Source: Agarophyton chilense (lineage: Eukaryota > Rhodophyta > Florideophyceae > Gracilariales > Gracilariaceae). Taken from it: DNA of 64,000 nucleotides. A model generated the notes under the pieces. It was given only the letters and a program-made list of their open reading frames with translations. It was not told the DNA's origin and made no database searches. A program made the position numbers and the translations under genes. This document shows positions 42,613 to 53,501 of the stretch, in pieces (position 1 is the first letter of the stretch; each line of letters begins with the position of its first letter). The stretch is from positions 806,001 to 870,000 of the forward strand of contig JARGXX010000010.1 in the NCBI GenBank assembly GCA_030374765.1, written 5' to 3'.

Positions 42613-43529
42613 TGTAGAGCAACGCCCAGTTAGGGGATACTTGAAGATGCAACTCATAGAATGAAGATTGAACCCTCCGAGGGTTATGACTATGATCCCC
42701 TCTAAGGTGTGCTGAGGTGGCACTGTCTTCTGGTTAGAATTCGCCGATGATGTGAAAATTCAGATGGCCCATGGTTGGATTGGCCCCGTGATACACGTGG
42801 CTTAATTTTGGCACCGATTTTTCGGATATTTGTTAGAACGTTGGATTTTTGGGCCCTGACAATGGGATCTCCACGTGTATGGCCCTGAGCAGGTGTGCAC
42901 TACTGTAGAGTTTAGTTAGTGGGCCCTACTTAGGGAGACGAGATCTGACAGTCCGAAGCTCAAAGTAAATGGTAACCAAGGTTGGTCTTCGATACCTTTA
43001 GAGGTTCTTCGTCGCCATCGTTTCGGCCTTACAACCCGGAACGGGCTCTGGTTAGCAGCGCCTGCGTAGGGACACGACTCCACTTGGAGAGTGCCCACGT
43101 TTGGGTTCCGTGCAACCACCCCCTTGGGACCGCTCAGACGACCTGCGTGCACGATACCCCTTGGGGGTTCTGCTTACTTGTTGCGTGCTTTTTGTGTTTC
43201 CTTTCGAGGACAGGTTTTCGCCCCTGTATTGGGTTTCTTTTGTTGTTTCGCCCCTTTTCTGGTTCTTGGGTCCGGTGCCTGTTAGTGCCCGCCCCTCGCC
43301 CCGTTTTTCCTCTTCGCCGGATTTTCCCCCATTCTTTGGGATATCCATACCCATTCCCGACCCAACGGTTTCTACCCCTCACCTCCGTCGGTACTGCCGG
43401 AATCCCCCGTGGGAGTTACACCCCACACTACGGGTGGAACGGAGGGCTCTGTCTCTGAGTCTGCCTCCCCCAGGGAGCAAGGCTTTGAACACCTTGAGAG
43501 CACTTCCCGTCGCCGGGTTTTGCTCCACA
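42613..43529 (+). repeat. Gypsy-C 5' LTR
   Basis: TGTAGAGCAACGCCC to GGTTTTGCTCCACA. Its second half is pyrimidine-rich and yields several long spurious ORFs on both strands that recur in the other LTR. Confidence 0.95.
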
Positions 43530-43530
43530 A

Positions 43531-43546
43531 GTGGTCTCCCGACTTA
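43531..43546 (+). other. Gypsy-C primer-binding site
   Basis: TGGTCTCCCGACTTAG right after the LTR; Gypsy-D has TGGTCCCCTGACTTAG at the same place. It differs from the initiator-Met type of Gypsy-A and -B; the primer tRNA was not identified. Confidence 0.5.
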
Positions 43547-43756
43547 GAATCCGTTCTCGGACTTTTGGGTTGGTCATCCACGTGTTGGAATATCTCTTGG
43601 AAGAGGAAGCACCGTCGTGAAGATTTGTTGTAGTGGTCCCCTTTGGAAAGGGTAGAATTGGTTTTTATTTTTGTTTTGTGTTACGTCATCCGTTCTCCGG
43701 GAATCTCGTGATCGAATTTCATCGTTACCCCGAATCGTCGGTGTCGTGTCTGAAGC

Positions 43757-45787
43757 ATGTCGCCGCCTACCCGTGGTTCCAGGACTGGATCGAACCGTCA
43801 AGCGGATTCAGTGCCCCCGGCCCCGCCTAGGTCGAGGAGCTCAATTCCCGAAGGTCGGAACGATTCCGGTATCGATCCGGACACTCGGAGAGCACCCTCA
43901 GTGGTTTCAGGTCCTCGAGAGGTCGTGGCTGTGGGCCCAGCTCCAGTGGTGGAGACCCCCTCAGCAGCACCCCGAAGTCGGGCCGACCCTGAATTACAGC
44001 GCCTGGAGACTCGAATCGATATCGCCAACGAGGCTCACGTCGAGCTCCTTCAGGAGGTTACTACCCTCCGCTGCAAAGTGGAGGACGTCCAGGAGCGGGG
44101 AGTCGCCGATGACCTTCGTACCCTGAGGAGGGATGTGAACTCCCTTTTGGAAAGCTTTGGTACCCCTCGGGTCTTTGTCCAGGAGTACCGGAGCCTCGTG
44201 GAGGAACACCGCGTGCAAGCGGAACGCTTCCGAGCTCGGCTGGACACCCTCGAGGCCATTATCCGTATGGACGGAGACACAGAAGCCTCGAAGGATAAAC
44301 CCGACGTTTCGGAAGACGAAGAACACCGCTCCGCTAAACGGGACCGCCGCAAGTCCAAGAAGAGGGTTCACCTCCAAGAGGATTTATCGGATTCCGATCC
44401 CAATCGCTCGTCATCGAGTTCGTCCTCCGAATCTTCGGATAGTGAAGATGGACGCCGGTCATCCCGGGCGACTCGGTCGAAGGCTACTTACACCTCTCAA
44501 GGGGCAATCCGTACCCGGAAGAAGGGTAGGAAACACCTTGGATTAAGGGAGCTGAAGCCGACGAATCCTCTCTATCGGAAGCTGCTATCGTACCGCTATT
44601 ACCGGTTGGATAACCCTTCGGGAGATCGAACATCCCGCGGAACGGGTAAGGTCAAGGACTACATCAAAAGGCTGAGCATCACCCTACAGAAGAGGGAGTT
44701 CACAGGAACAGACCCAATTCTGGTGCTCGATTTTCTTGCGAGGTTCGTCCAGGAGGCTGGCATCCTCGGTATGAGTGAAGCGCAAGCGTATCTTGCATTA
44801 CCCTATTTCTTAAAGGGGATGGCTGAAGACCAGTTCAACTCCGTCCGTGCATCATCCCGAGCCTCGGAAGGGGGAGTCACGTGCTGGCCCGAAGCGGTGC
44901 AGTACCTCTTGATGTCGTACGCTACTGGAAATGCGATTCAGGAAGCAATCCTTGCATTAAGGGATACGCGGCAGAAGCCGATGGAAACCGAAACGGTGTA
45001 TTCAACTCGCTTGTATAAAGCGTTTCACCGATGCGGGAATGTATTCCCCGCCTACGAGAGATGCTCCATGTTTGTGGATGGTTTGGACCCCTCGATAAGG
45101 GCATTGGTTGCCCGACATCGGGAAGAGAAGCGCAAGCTGACCTACTTGGAACTGGTTCAGTACGCCCAGGCTGAGGGGGATACTCTCCGTGCCCGGCAGA
45201 ACCGAAAGAGTCGGCCGACACGTGCACTCCTCGCCGATGGAGGTAACTCGTCTTTGTCACTCGCAGGAGACCCTGCCCCTGTGGGGGTCAATGATAACAT
45301 TCACTTCATGGGAAGTAACCCCGAATCTATGGGTACGTCTGAGTTGCCGTCGACATCCGCTCCGACTACGAATGAAGACCCTGCACTCTATACCCAAGGA
45401 CGGAGGGTGCCAGCCGCATCGCTACCTTTTGCGAATACCGCTGCTCAGTTCTCTCGCCCCGGATGGAGGGATACAGCACCACGTCGCGTGGATTCACGTC
45501 CACAACCGAACCCGGCAGAGCTGATTTGCTATTTGTGTTACCTCCGTGGTCACAAAGCACCAGACTGCACATTTCCCCTGCGGGAGGGTTCACGAATTAT
45601 CGCTCAGTACGAGGCTCTGACCCCTGAGGAGAAAGCTCGAGTCCCGAGTAGGTCCTATGAGGAACAAAGGATACTCCGAGCTCACCTTGCTGACAGGGAT
45701 ACAGAACTTGTACCCGCGAACGGGGAACAACCGGTCCCCTTCGAGGCAGCTGCACCGAATTCGGTGGGGTCCGCTTCGAAAAACTAA
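43757..45787 (+). CDS. Gypsy-C Gag, 676 aa
   Basis: Intact Gag. It opens MSPPTRGSRTGSNRQADSVP with a disordered, Ser/Pro-rich leader. A coiled-coil stretch follows (LETRIDIANEAHVELLQEVT, ~75-150), then a Ser/Asp-rich basic region (SDPNRSSSSSSSESSDSEDG). The retrotransposon-gag core spans ~300-440 (FTGTDPILVLDFLARFVQEA, YFLKGMAEDQFNSVRASSRA, WPEAVQYLLMSYATGNAIQE). A CCHC knuckle CYLCYLRGHKAPDC starts at residue 591 and would bind RNA in the particle. It stops at 45785-45787 just after a shift-prone A run. The same core is recognisable in Gypsy-D. Confidence 0.88.
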   Translation: MSPPTRGSRTGSNRQADSVPPAPPRSRSSIPEGRNDSGIDPDTRRAPSVVSGPREVVAVGPAPVVETPSAAPRSRADPELQRLETRIDIANEAHVELLQEVTTLRCKVEDVQERGVADDLRTLRRDVNSLLESFGTPRVFVQEYRSLVEEHRVQAERFRARLDTLEAIIRMDGDTEASKDKPDVSEDEEHRSAKRDRRKSKKRVHLQEDLSDSDPNRSSSSSSSESSDSEDGRRSSRATRSKATYTSQGAIRTRKKGRKHLGLRELKPTNPLYRKLLSYRYYRLDNPSGDRTSRGTGKVKDYIKRLSITLQKREFTGTDPILVLDFLARFVQEAGILGMSEAQAYLALPYFLKGMAEDQFNSVRASSRASEGGVTCWPEAVQYLLMSYATGNAIQEAILALRDTRQKPMETETVYSTRLYKAFHRCGNVFPAYERCSMFVDGLDPSIRALVARHREEKRKLTYLELVQYAQAEGDTLRARQNRKSRPTRALLADGGNSSLSLAGDPAPVGVNDNIHFMGSNPESMGTSELPSTSAPTTNEDPALYTQGRRVPAASLPFANTAAQFSRPGWRDTAPRRVDSRPQPNPAELICYLCYLRGHKAPDCTFPLREGSRIIAQYEALTPEEKARVPSRSYEEQRILRAHLADRDTELVPANGEQPVPFEAAAPNSVGSASKN

Positions 45788-45843
45788 ACTTGGGAGTCTC
45801 CCCTGCGGGAGGGGCGTCTTCTAAGCCGGAGTTGAAGACGCCC
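45778..45843 (+). promoter_or_regulatory. Putative -1 frameshift signal at the Gypsy-C gag/pol junction
   Basis: Gag ends TCG AAA AAC TAA, the same CGAAAAACTAA string as in Gypsy-B, and pol is open in the -1 frame through it. Downstream are a small hairpin (CTCCC/GGGAG, 45798-45811) and a perfect 10-bp stem GGGCGTCTTC/GAAGACGCCC (45812-45821, 45834-45843). Spacing is longer than in Gypsy-B. Confidence 0.45.
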
Positions 45844-48800
45844 GAGGCGCTCCAGCTTCGCTCCCCAGCTGTGACTATCCTTTCAAGGAGAACGGCTGAC
45901 ACCGACGTTAACTCGGGATACTTTAGTGTCCTCCGTCGCCCATGGATACGGTCCCGTAATCTCCGTATTCCGGATCGAGTTATGGTAATGGCCAAGCGGA
46001 ATTATAAAGTATTCGCCGACTTCGGCCTGTCCAACCAGTTTATGGTTCGTCAAATATCTGTCCTGGATACAGGAGCCGCTCCTACCTTAATTCATGTTGA
46101 ATTGTTACCCCCGCTGCTCCGGGTTCAAGTTCGTACCGGTCCACGTTTGGATATCGCCGATGCGAACAACAACCCGCTACGGACACTGGGTACAATTTCC
46201 CTCATGGTGAGGTTAGGCTCCTATCTCGTTCAGCTAGAGTTTATTGTATGCAAGTCACTTGCAGCACCAGTCATACTGGGTTGTGACTTTTGCGACCGCT
46301 TCGTGGAAGCCATCCGTCCTCGGAATAGAACTGTGGAACTCGAAGACGGGTCTACGATCCCAATCGTTCGTAAACCCTTACAGGGAGCAGCGCGAACACG
46401 CGTTCCTCTCCCTGTCGCGCAGGAATCTGTGAAGAAGGACCCGGTGTCTACACGGGTAAAGGTTGCGAAGTCAGTGGCTATCCCGCCAGAAACCCAGGTT
46501 TGAATCACAGTTGTTACCAAGCAAATTGGTGTGCATGTGGTACAACCGAACCCGTCTCTGTATACGCGGCGTCAACTCGCCCTTGCGAATGGGGTTGTCT
46601 CCGTGGAACCAGATAAACCTTTCAAGGTTTTGGTAGCCAACTTTGGGAAGACAACGCAGCATTTGGTCAAACACCAGATCCTGGGTTCTGTTCTTCCACA
46701 CCCGCATGCGGTCGTACCTACAAAGATCTCTATCGCAGAGGTCCTTGGTGTGGCGGACCCTAAGGAGGGGGAGGACACTGCCGAACTCGCGGAAGACGGT
46801 GAGCATACGACTGCAGCTCCACACGCTGAACACTTTAAACCTCAGGAGGTTACGGCCCCTATCACAGGAGCAGACCAGACGGATCCTGTTCAGGAATTGG
46901 AGAAATGGGATCTCAACCATGTACCCGCATCTCATCGGGAGAAGCTGAGGCACATGCTTCGTGAATTTACCCCCATGTGGGATGGTTCCCTTGGAACTAT
47001 TTGGATTACAGAACACCGCATCGACTTGTTACCGAACACTCGGCCTATTGACCAACATCCTTACAGGGCTGGACCGAAAGCTCGGGAAGAGGAGAAATCT
47101 CAGGTGGAGAAGATGCTTAAAGCGGGCGTAATTGAACCTGCCCAGTCCGCTTGGGCCTCACCCGTGGTGTTAGTTCCGAAACCGGATGGATCGTGGCCTT
47201 TCTGCATCGATTACAGACGCCTGAACGAGGTAACCATTAAGGATGTGTACCCGATCCCTCGGATGGACGAATACATCGACTCCCTTGGGAGCGCTACTGT
47301 TTTCTCTACCCTCGACGCCAATTCGGGCTACTGGCAAGTCCCTATTAGGGAGGAAGATCGAGACAAAACGGCTTTCGTGTGTCATCAAGGACTTTTCCGA
47401 TTCCGGAGGATGCCTTTTGGGTTGACAAATGCCCCCGCAACGTTTCAACGGGCGATAGACATTCTGTTGGCTCCCTTCAAGTGGAGGACGTGTCTAGTGT
47501 ATTTAGACCACATTATTGTCTTCTCCAACAACCTGGGTGACCACCTCGAACACGTCAGGGACGTAATGAAGATACTCCGCGACGCGGGAATCACCTTGAA
47601 ACTCAAGAAGTGCGAGTTTTTCACCGATTCGGTTAAGAATCTGGGTCATATCATCCGTCCCGGACAGCTTTCAATCGATGAAGTACGAGTGAAATCCTTG
47701 AAGGAAGCAAAACACCCGAAAACTCAAACGGAGTTGCGATCCTTCTTAGGTCTGTGTAACGTGTATCGCCGATTCGTCCCGAGCTTTGCGGATATTGCCA
47801 CCCCCCTCAACAGGCTCCTGACGAAGGGACAACCAGTTGAACTGGAACCATTTGGCGACGCGGAAGCGTCTGCCTTCACGGCACTGGTGAATGCCGTAAC
47901 ATCCCCGCCAATCTTGGCTCTACCCAATCCTGGGCTCCCTTACGAAGTGGACACCGATGCTAGTGCAAACCAAGTAGGGTGTGCACTGTTCCAATCCTCT
48001 GAGGATGGTGAACGTCACCCTATTGGGTACTGGTCACGTTCCCTGTATGTCCATGAAAGGAACTACTCGGTCTCCGAGAAAGAATGTTTAGCCGTTGTGT
48101 GGGCCTTAGCTACACTTCGCCCCTATCTGATGGGTACTCGTTTCAAAGTCCATACGGACCACGCATGCTTGCGTTGGCTCCTGGAGATCTCCGAACCCTC
48201 GGGCCGCCTTATACGCTGGCGTCTCCGACTGTCGTAATTCGATTTTGAGATCCTGTACAAGAAAGGGAAGCTGAACACTCAGGCTGATGCACTATCCCGC
48301 TTGGGAACCACAGCGGAAACGGAACCCTACGAGGACGATGACATCCCATGTTTTATGGTATCGGACCTCGACGGAGGAGCTCAACCGCTGACGGATGATG
48401 TTTGTGACGATATACTCGTCAACGAGAGTCTGGATTCGCCGACCGGCTCTTTTATACTTATCTCTCCAGAGGAGATGATACGCGAGCAACAGCTCGACCC
48501 ATTCTGTACACGGATTCGGGCTCGCCTCAACGGAGGATTTCAGTTACCTTTCGAGGACGACGATCAGGGTTACCTAATCAGGACCGTTGGACCTCGCCCG
48601 AGGATAGTGGTGCCGCACACCCTACAACAGAGGGTATTACACCTCACTCACTATGTGAAGGTTGGCGCCCACCCCGGGGGAAGAAAACTGTACCTCACGT
48701 TGAGAAGGGACTTTTACTGGCCGGCAATGGCATTCGATTGTTACGCCGTCAGACGGGCCTGCGCCAATTGCGCCAAGAATGACGTCAAACTTCGGAAGCA

Positions 48801-50115
48801 CTCTAAGAAGTTGACGCTGTTCCCGGCACGGGCTCCACTCGAATTCGTGGCCATAGACATCCTAGGGGAGTTTATCAGGACGCCCCGAGGTCATCGGTAT
48901 CTGCTTGTCATTTCTGACAGATTCTCTAAGCTAACGAGAACAGTGTCGCTGAAGCGGATCACCGCCGCTACCGTCGCGCAAGCGTTCGTGACCCATTGGG
49001 TGTTCGTATATGGACCGCCGGTGCAGTTGTTATCCGACAACGGAGGGCAATTCGCATCAAAGTTCTTTCAGGATGTATGTCGAATCCTTGATGTAAGGAA
49101 TTTATTTGTTACTACGTATCACCCTCAGGGGAATGGCCAGGTGGAGAGGTTTAACCGCACGATACTCAACGCTTTGAGATCGTATGTTGCGGATCACCCC
49201 AAAAATTGGGACTTGTACACAGACGCTCTCACGTATGCATACAACACCCAGGTACATCGGGTTACATCGTTATCCCCATTCGAACTGGTACTGTCGAGGA
49301 CACCGCAGCCGGTCGCCATCGAGGCTCAACCGACGCTGTCGACGTACCCGTCACCGGGATTATACCGAGAAGCCTGGAAGGAGTGGCTTACGAAGATGGT
49401 GCCGATAGCCCGGAAAGCAATGGACAAAGCTCAACGCGCCTACAAGAAGGACTTTGACAATCGGGTTCGCAAACCTCTACCTCAGGTGGAGCCCGACGAC
49501 TTCGTCTTCCTTCGAAAAGAATACTACAATCCTGAAAAGGAACGTAGGCACAAGCTTTCGCCAATTGTGGACGGACCCTATCGTGTGGTTTCTGTAGACC
49601 CGGACACGGTGGTATTGGATATCGCTAACCGCCACGAACGGATCTCCAGGGACCGCATCATACGAGCGCCCAACCCAAATGTGGAAGTGGTGTCGGCACC
49701 AACGCCCTCCACAGGGGATGATTCAACGGAAGTTAACCCGTCAATCGGAGATTCGAACACCCGCCCCGTTATACTTCCGCACCCGGAACGTGGCTTAACC
49801 GACCTACCGGAAACTTCGGATACTTCCGAACCTGGGCCCGCTCCCTCAAGGGCCCAGTCAAGGAACTCTTACAGAGTTACTCCCCCACCGGAGGTAATCA
49901 AGCCTCCTGGCTCTCCGCCTAAAGAGGGGGAGGAGGACTTAGTTCCTTCGCAGGACGATGTTTTGGCGTCAGCCAGTCGCCCTAACAGGGAATCTAGTTC
50001 TCACAGTGAGACGGCGAGCCCGACCGAGCCGGCGACAGAAAAGTCACAACCCCATCGTATGGGTAGCGACATCACCGCCGACCCAGCCGAGCACGACGTC
50101 AGAAAAGATGACTAA
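45790..50115 (+). pseudogene. Gypsy-C pol: protease, RT, RNase H, integrase; two nonsense codons and YLDH active site
   Basis: One frame throughout. Protease holds ISVLDTGAAPTLIHV (about 46050). TGA at 46501 (probably from CGA). RT motifs: SAWASPVVLVPKPDGSWPFC, FSTLDANSGYWQVPI, MPFGLTNAPATFQ, then VYLDHIIVFS where the family has YxDD; this loses a catalytic Asp. RNase H: EVDTDASANQVGCALFQ and VHTDHACLRWLLE, then TAA at 48235 (probably from GAA) and LNTQADALSRLG. Integrase: zinc finger HLTHYVKVGAH..CANCAK, DDE core VAIDILGEFI, LLSDNGGQFASKF and GNGQVERFNRTI, intact; then a GPY-type tail and a Pro/Ser-rich end at 50115. Confidence 0.93.
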
Positions 50116-50486
50116 ACCCCGCCTAGGGAGAGTCGTGTGGAGAACTCCGCACCCGGAACGCCTACAGAGCCGACGATCACCCGCCGCCGCGGACGAGACA
50201 CTGAGGTTTCACACACTCAAACCCCGCTTTCTCGGGAACGAGCTGTGTCAGCGGACCCGCACGGGGAAGATCTCGACGACGAGGTTGACCAAATTTGGCT
50301 CTCCGTTATGGAATGGGAATAGGAACTCCTATGGAGACACTGGAACCCTCAGGAATGGGAAAGAAATGAGTGAGACCCGTCGGGGACAGCTCAGGAGAGT
50401 GCTAGCGCGTGTCGAAAGCGCCACCTCACATCCGCTTGCGGAGTGGCAACCGGGGCCCGCGCATTTATGTGGCACAAGTCGAATGG

Positions 50487-50586
50487 CACCGAGCCAATCA
50501 AAAGGCTATGACGACCAACCGTCGCGCAAACCGCCTCACCGAGCCAATCAAAAGGCTCTGACGACCAACCGTCGCACAAACCGCCT
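50487..50586 (+). repeat. Tandem duplication, 2 x 50 bp
   Basis: Units 50487-50536 and 50537-50586 (CACCGAGCCAATCAAAAGGC onward) differ at two positions. In the non-coding stretch between pol and the chromodomain ORF. Confidence 0.85.
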
Positions 50587-50922
50587 CCGTCGCACGGCGC
50601 GTTGCACGAGAGCAACCTTCGTCCCCGTAGCTCGGGTTGACGTTGAAGTCCTACCCCCCTGAGATTGGAGACGCTACCGCGTCGCGGTTTCTCAACCGTC
50701 ACGGAATCTAAGAACATCGTTGTTATTGGGAAGATCTCAGCTTTAAGAAGAACCCAAAACTGGGTTGTTTTGACTCCGTAGACGGAAGTTACAACGTAGC
50801 CCACAGGCCACTCGGCGCCGTTTGGACGAAGTGCTGAGACCCGCTCGCAACACGGAAAAGAACCCACCGGGGGGTGTCTAGACCCTACGTTGACACCCTC
50901 AAGGGAACTAGAGCGTTCAAAG

Positions 50923-51162
50923 ATGGAAGAGAAGCCCGAACAGGGAAAAGTGTACCCGCAGGAATTCGTTATCGATCGCATCGTGCGTCACATCTACACC
51001 CCCGAGGGAGAAGTTCGCTACCAAGTTCGATGGTACGGATTCTCGCCTGATGAGGATACAGTGGAACCCATTGAGCACCTTCCGAGGTCTAAGGTTTTAT
51101 CCTATCACCAACGCGCTCGGGTAACCTTGCCTCCAAATCTGGACCGTGCCCAAGTCGGGTAA
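50923..51162 (+). CDS. Gypsy-C separate chromodomain ORF
   Basis: From ATG 50923 (MEEKPEQGKVYPQEF) a chromodomain reads FVIDRIVRHIYTPEGEVRYQ, VRWYGFSPDEDTVEPIEHLP, with the aromatic W-Y-G and the E-P-I-E-H-L motif. It is in the pol frame but 807 bases beyond the pol stop, with several stops between, so it is either a spliced C-terminal exon of integrase or an independent ORF. The same separation exists in Gypsy-D. Chromodomains bind methylated histone tails and guide integration. Confidence 0.8.
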   Translation: MEEKPEQGKVYPQEFVIDRIVRHIYTPEGEVRYQVRWYGFSPDEDTVEPIEHLPRSKVLSYHQRARVTLPPNLDRAQVG

Positions 51163-51329
51163 GCCACCCAGGGAACTGGTGTGGATGGGACCTCGAAGTG
51201 AGAAAGATGTTGGACCTCTGAAGAGGAATTGAGGAGAGTATCCCGAAGAACACGTAGTGAGAAGGAATGTCTACTGGCCCTCGGCCTAGCGCCGTCAACC
51301 GGGGAACACAGCACCGGTTATCGGGACAG

Positions 51330-51500
51330 TTTATGATGAAAAAGGAAAAGAAGACCCACGAAGTGGAGAAGAAGATTAAGAAGAAGATTGGACCCTAGGA
51401 AGGGAAGAAGATGAAGACGAAGATGAAGAAGATCCTAAGAAGGAATGAAGAAGATGAAGTAGAAGTTAAGATCCTAGGAAGGAAGAAGAAAAGAAGTTAT
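51330..51500 (+). repeat. Purine-rich GAA-type low-complexity tract
   Basis: Repeats of GAAGAAGAT, AAGATGAAGAC and GATCCTAAGAAGG on one strand. It lies between the chromodomain ORF and the end of the antisense ORF. Confidence 0.7.
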
Positions 51501-51563
51501 GCAAATATCAGAAGTTTACTATTGTCGCCAAGCTATGGACTCTACAATTACCCGAAGGCGGAA

Positions 51564-53459
51564 CTACGGAAAGCCCGAGGAGGGACCCGCCCTACCGTTG
51601 GGATTCTGACCCTGATGGTACGCCGAGGCGAAAGCCAACATCTGGCTCACATCCGTCATACCCGGGGGAATCGGAATGCCCGCGTTCACGAGGCCTTGTC
51701 GCACACTATCCGCTTGCGGAGTGGCAACCGGCGCCTGCGCAAGGGTGTTCACACCCCACCCGGGGGGAGCAGATGGACCGCCACCGGATGCATTCGCTGC
51801 CGCAGCTGAGGTCGTTCTCACTGGTTGGAAGGGTGCAGATGGCTCCACAGGGAGTACTCCACTAGGAGCTGGCATGTCGTTATCCAACGCTGGATCGTCC
51901 AGGTCTACTGGAGGCTCGTGCTCGTAATCGTCGGTATAAATGAACCCCGTCGGGTGTCCCACTGGCATCGGTCGAGGCGAGTCAATCAGCGCCCGTGCTT
52001 GCGCCGCGCTGAGGCGAACCCCTTCGCAGGGATTGTAATAGACCCAGTTACCGGAGCCCGGATCGTACCGGCCAGGAGACTTGTCTCGCGCGGATCCTTC
52101 CCCTGCGGGCTGATTTTCCACTGGAACTCGATCCCATTGGGTGTTGTCGATCACGTCCAAGATTGGATACAGGTCCTGCACGCTGCTGGCCGAACCCAAT
52201 GCTGGGACAAGGTCAATCTGACGCATGATGGTCCGTAGCATCGGAGGAATATAGCAGACACGGAAATGGTCATGAGCATCCCAGAGGAGGTGCGCCGCTA
52301 CGCGGGCTGCCCACTCGGCCGCAACGAGGGCCCAGTATCCCGAGTTCGGGTCGTGCATCAAACGAGACCCGATATAGTAGATGCACGGGGGCAGTTCAGC
52401 AAAGCACCCTCGGGGGATCTCGACCTTACTCCACCAAGCTGGAAGGGGCACGAGTCGCCCAACCTTCGCCGTGTTACGGATACGCTCCAGTTTCACGTGA
52501 GGATACGGGATAAGGAACCGGAAACGGGAGCGCGAGCGGCGCTCGAAGCGCACGCGTCGATCGAACACATACTGGGAAAACTGCCGTCGAAGGTACCTGA
52601 ATTCAGCCCGAAGGATGGGACGACTCCATTGGAGCATATCTTCTCGAAGAGGAAAACCCGGTCCGCGGAACTCGGCTTCGGGAAAGGCTGCCAGGTTATC
52701 CCCGTAGGAGACCTCACCGTACGTGCGGTAATAGGCGACATCGAACCTGCACTCCGGGGGAACCAGATGGTCAAAGCGTGACCTCTCCAATCACTGGTAG
52801 GCCAGAGCCGCCATCGCTGCGCGTGCCTTGTCCAGGGACTCCCCGCGACCGCGGTATAGATACTGAGGCTCTATGGCTACCCGCGCCCTCCAATCGGGAG
52901 AACGTATAACCTCGACAGGTAGGCCACCCGGCAATAAGCCGTCCTCCACGTAGGAGTCGATGAGCTCATCGTCGCGAACCGCTGTCGGATGGAACCACGG
53001 AGCGCGGGAATATATCACCGGATCGGTAAGGGGACTCCACCTTCGAAAGGATTCGTTTGAGATCCAACCTCTGCAGTTTGCTACCAAGGGCATCGCATGA
53101 GCGGAGTTCCACGCCACCGCGTTAATGTCCAAATCCTCTTGAGGATGTCGGTTGCTCGCCGAGGCGGAAGGTTCGGTACCTGACGGAGCCGCATCCAAAC
53201 CGGAGAAATATCCACCCTGCTGGGGAGTTTCGTTGTCCGCCGGCGCGGAGGCCGACGGCCCCGAGAGTGGGTTGGTGACGTATGGGTTCATTCCCTTGAG
53301 AGGGTTGGTTGAGACTGCTGTTGCGAGAAGTTGCTTATCGCCGAAAGTCGGAGGAGTAGAAGAAAGTTGTACCGATGTGCCGGTTTTGTGGCGATCCCTA
53401 GAAGTGGTGAAGGACCCCATTGGGAGAGCAGTATATATAGCGACCGGAACGCGAGACAC
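51564..53459 (-). CDS. Gypsy-C antisense ORF, about 631 codons with one internal TGA
   Basis: On the minus strand from ATG 53459 (MSRVPVAIYTALPMGSFTTS) to TGA at 52791, then in the same frame with no gap (LERSRFDHLVPPECRFDVAY) to 51564. N-terminal part: Ser/Pro-rich, then a globular region (DINAVAWNSAHAMPLVANC, WISNESFRRWSPLTDPVIYS). C-terminal part: LRAEFRYLRRQFSQYVFDRR, IYYIGSRLMHDPNSGYWALV, WAARVAAHLLWDAHDHF, ending Pro/Gly-rich. No family recognised. The start is 30 bases inside the polypurine tract. A TATATATA lies at about 53431-53438 on the same strand, so ATG 53423 may be the true start. Antisense ORFs here are known in some plant Ty3/gypsy groups. Confidence 0.6.
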
Positions 53460-53488
53460 CCGCGGCTCGGAATGTTCTTCCTCGTCTT

Positions 53489-53501
53489 AAGGAGGGGGAG
53501 A
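53489..53501 (+). other. Gypsy-C polypurine tract
   Basis: AAGGAGGGGGAGA immediately before the 3' LTR, the plus-strand primer. Confidence 0.8.

Noticed and set aside
42916-43801. ORFs within the 5' LTR of Gypsy-C (up to 158 aa) and their copies at 53805-54499
   Set aside because: They lie in LTR sequence on both strands and arise from pyrimidine-rich composition; no protein motif.
49958-50662. 234-aa Arg-rich ORF overlapping the end of pol
   Set aside because: Out of frame with pol, no motif, and composition follows from the GC-rich pol tail.
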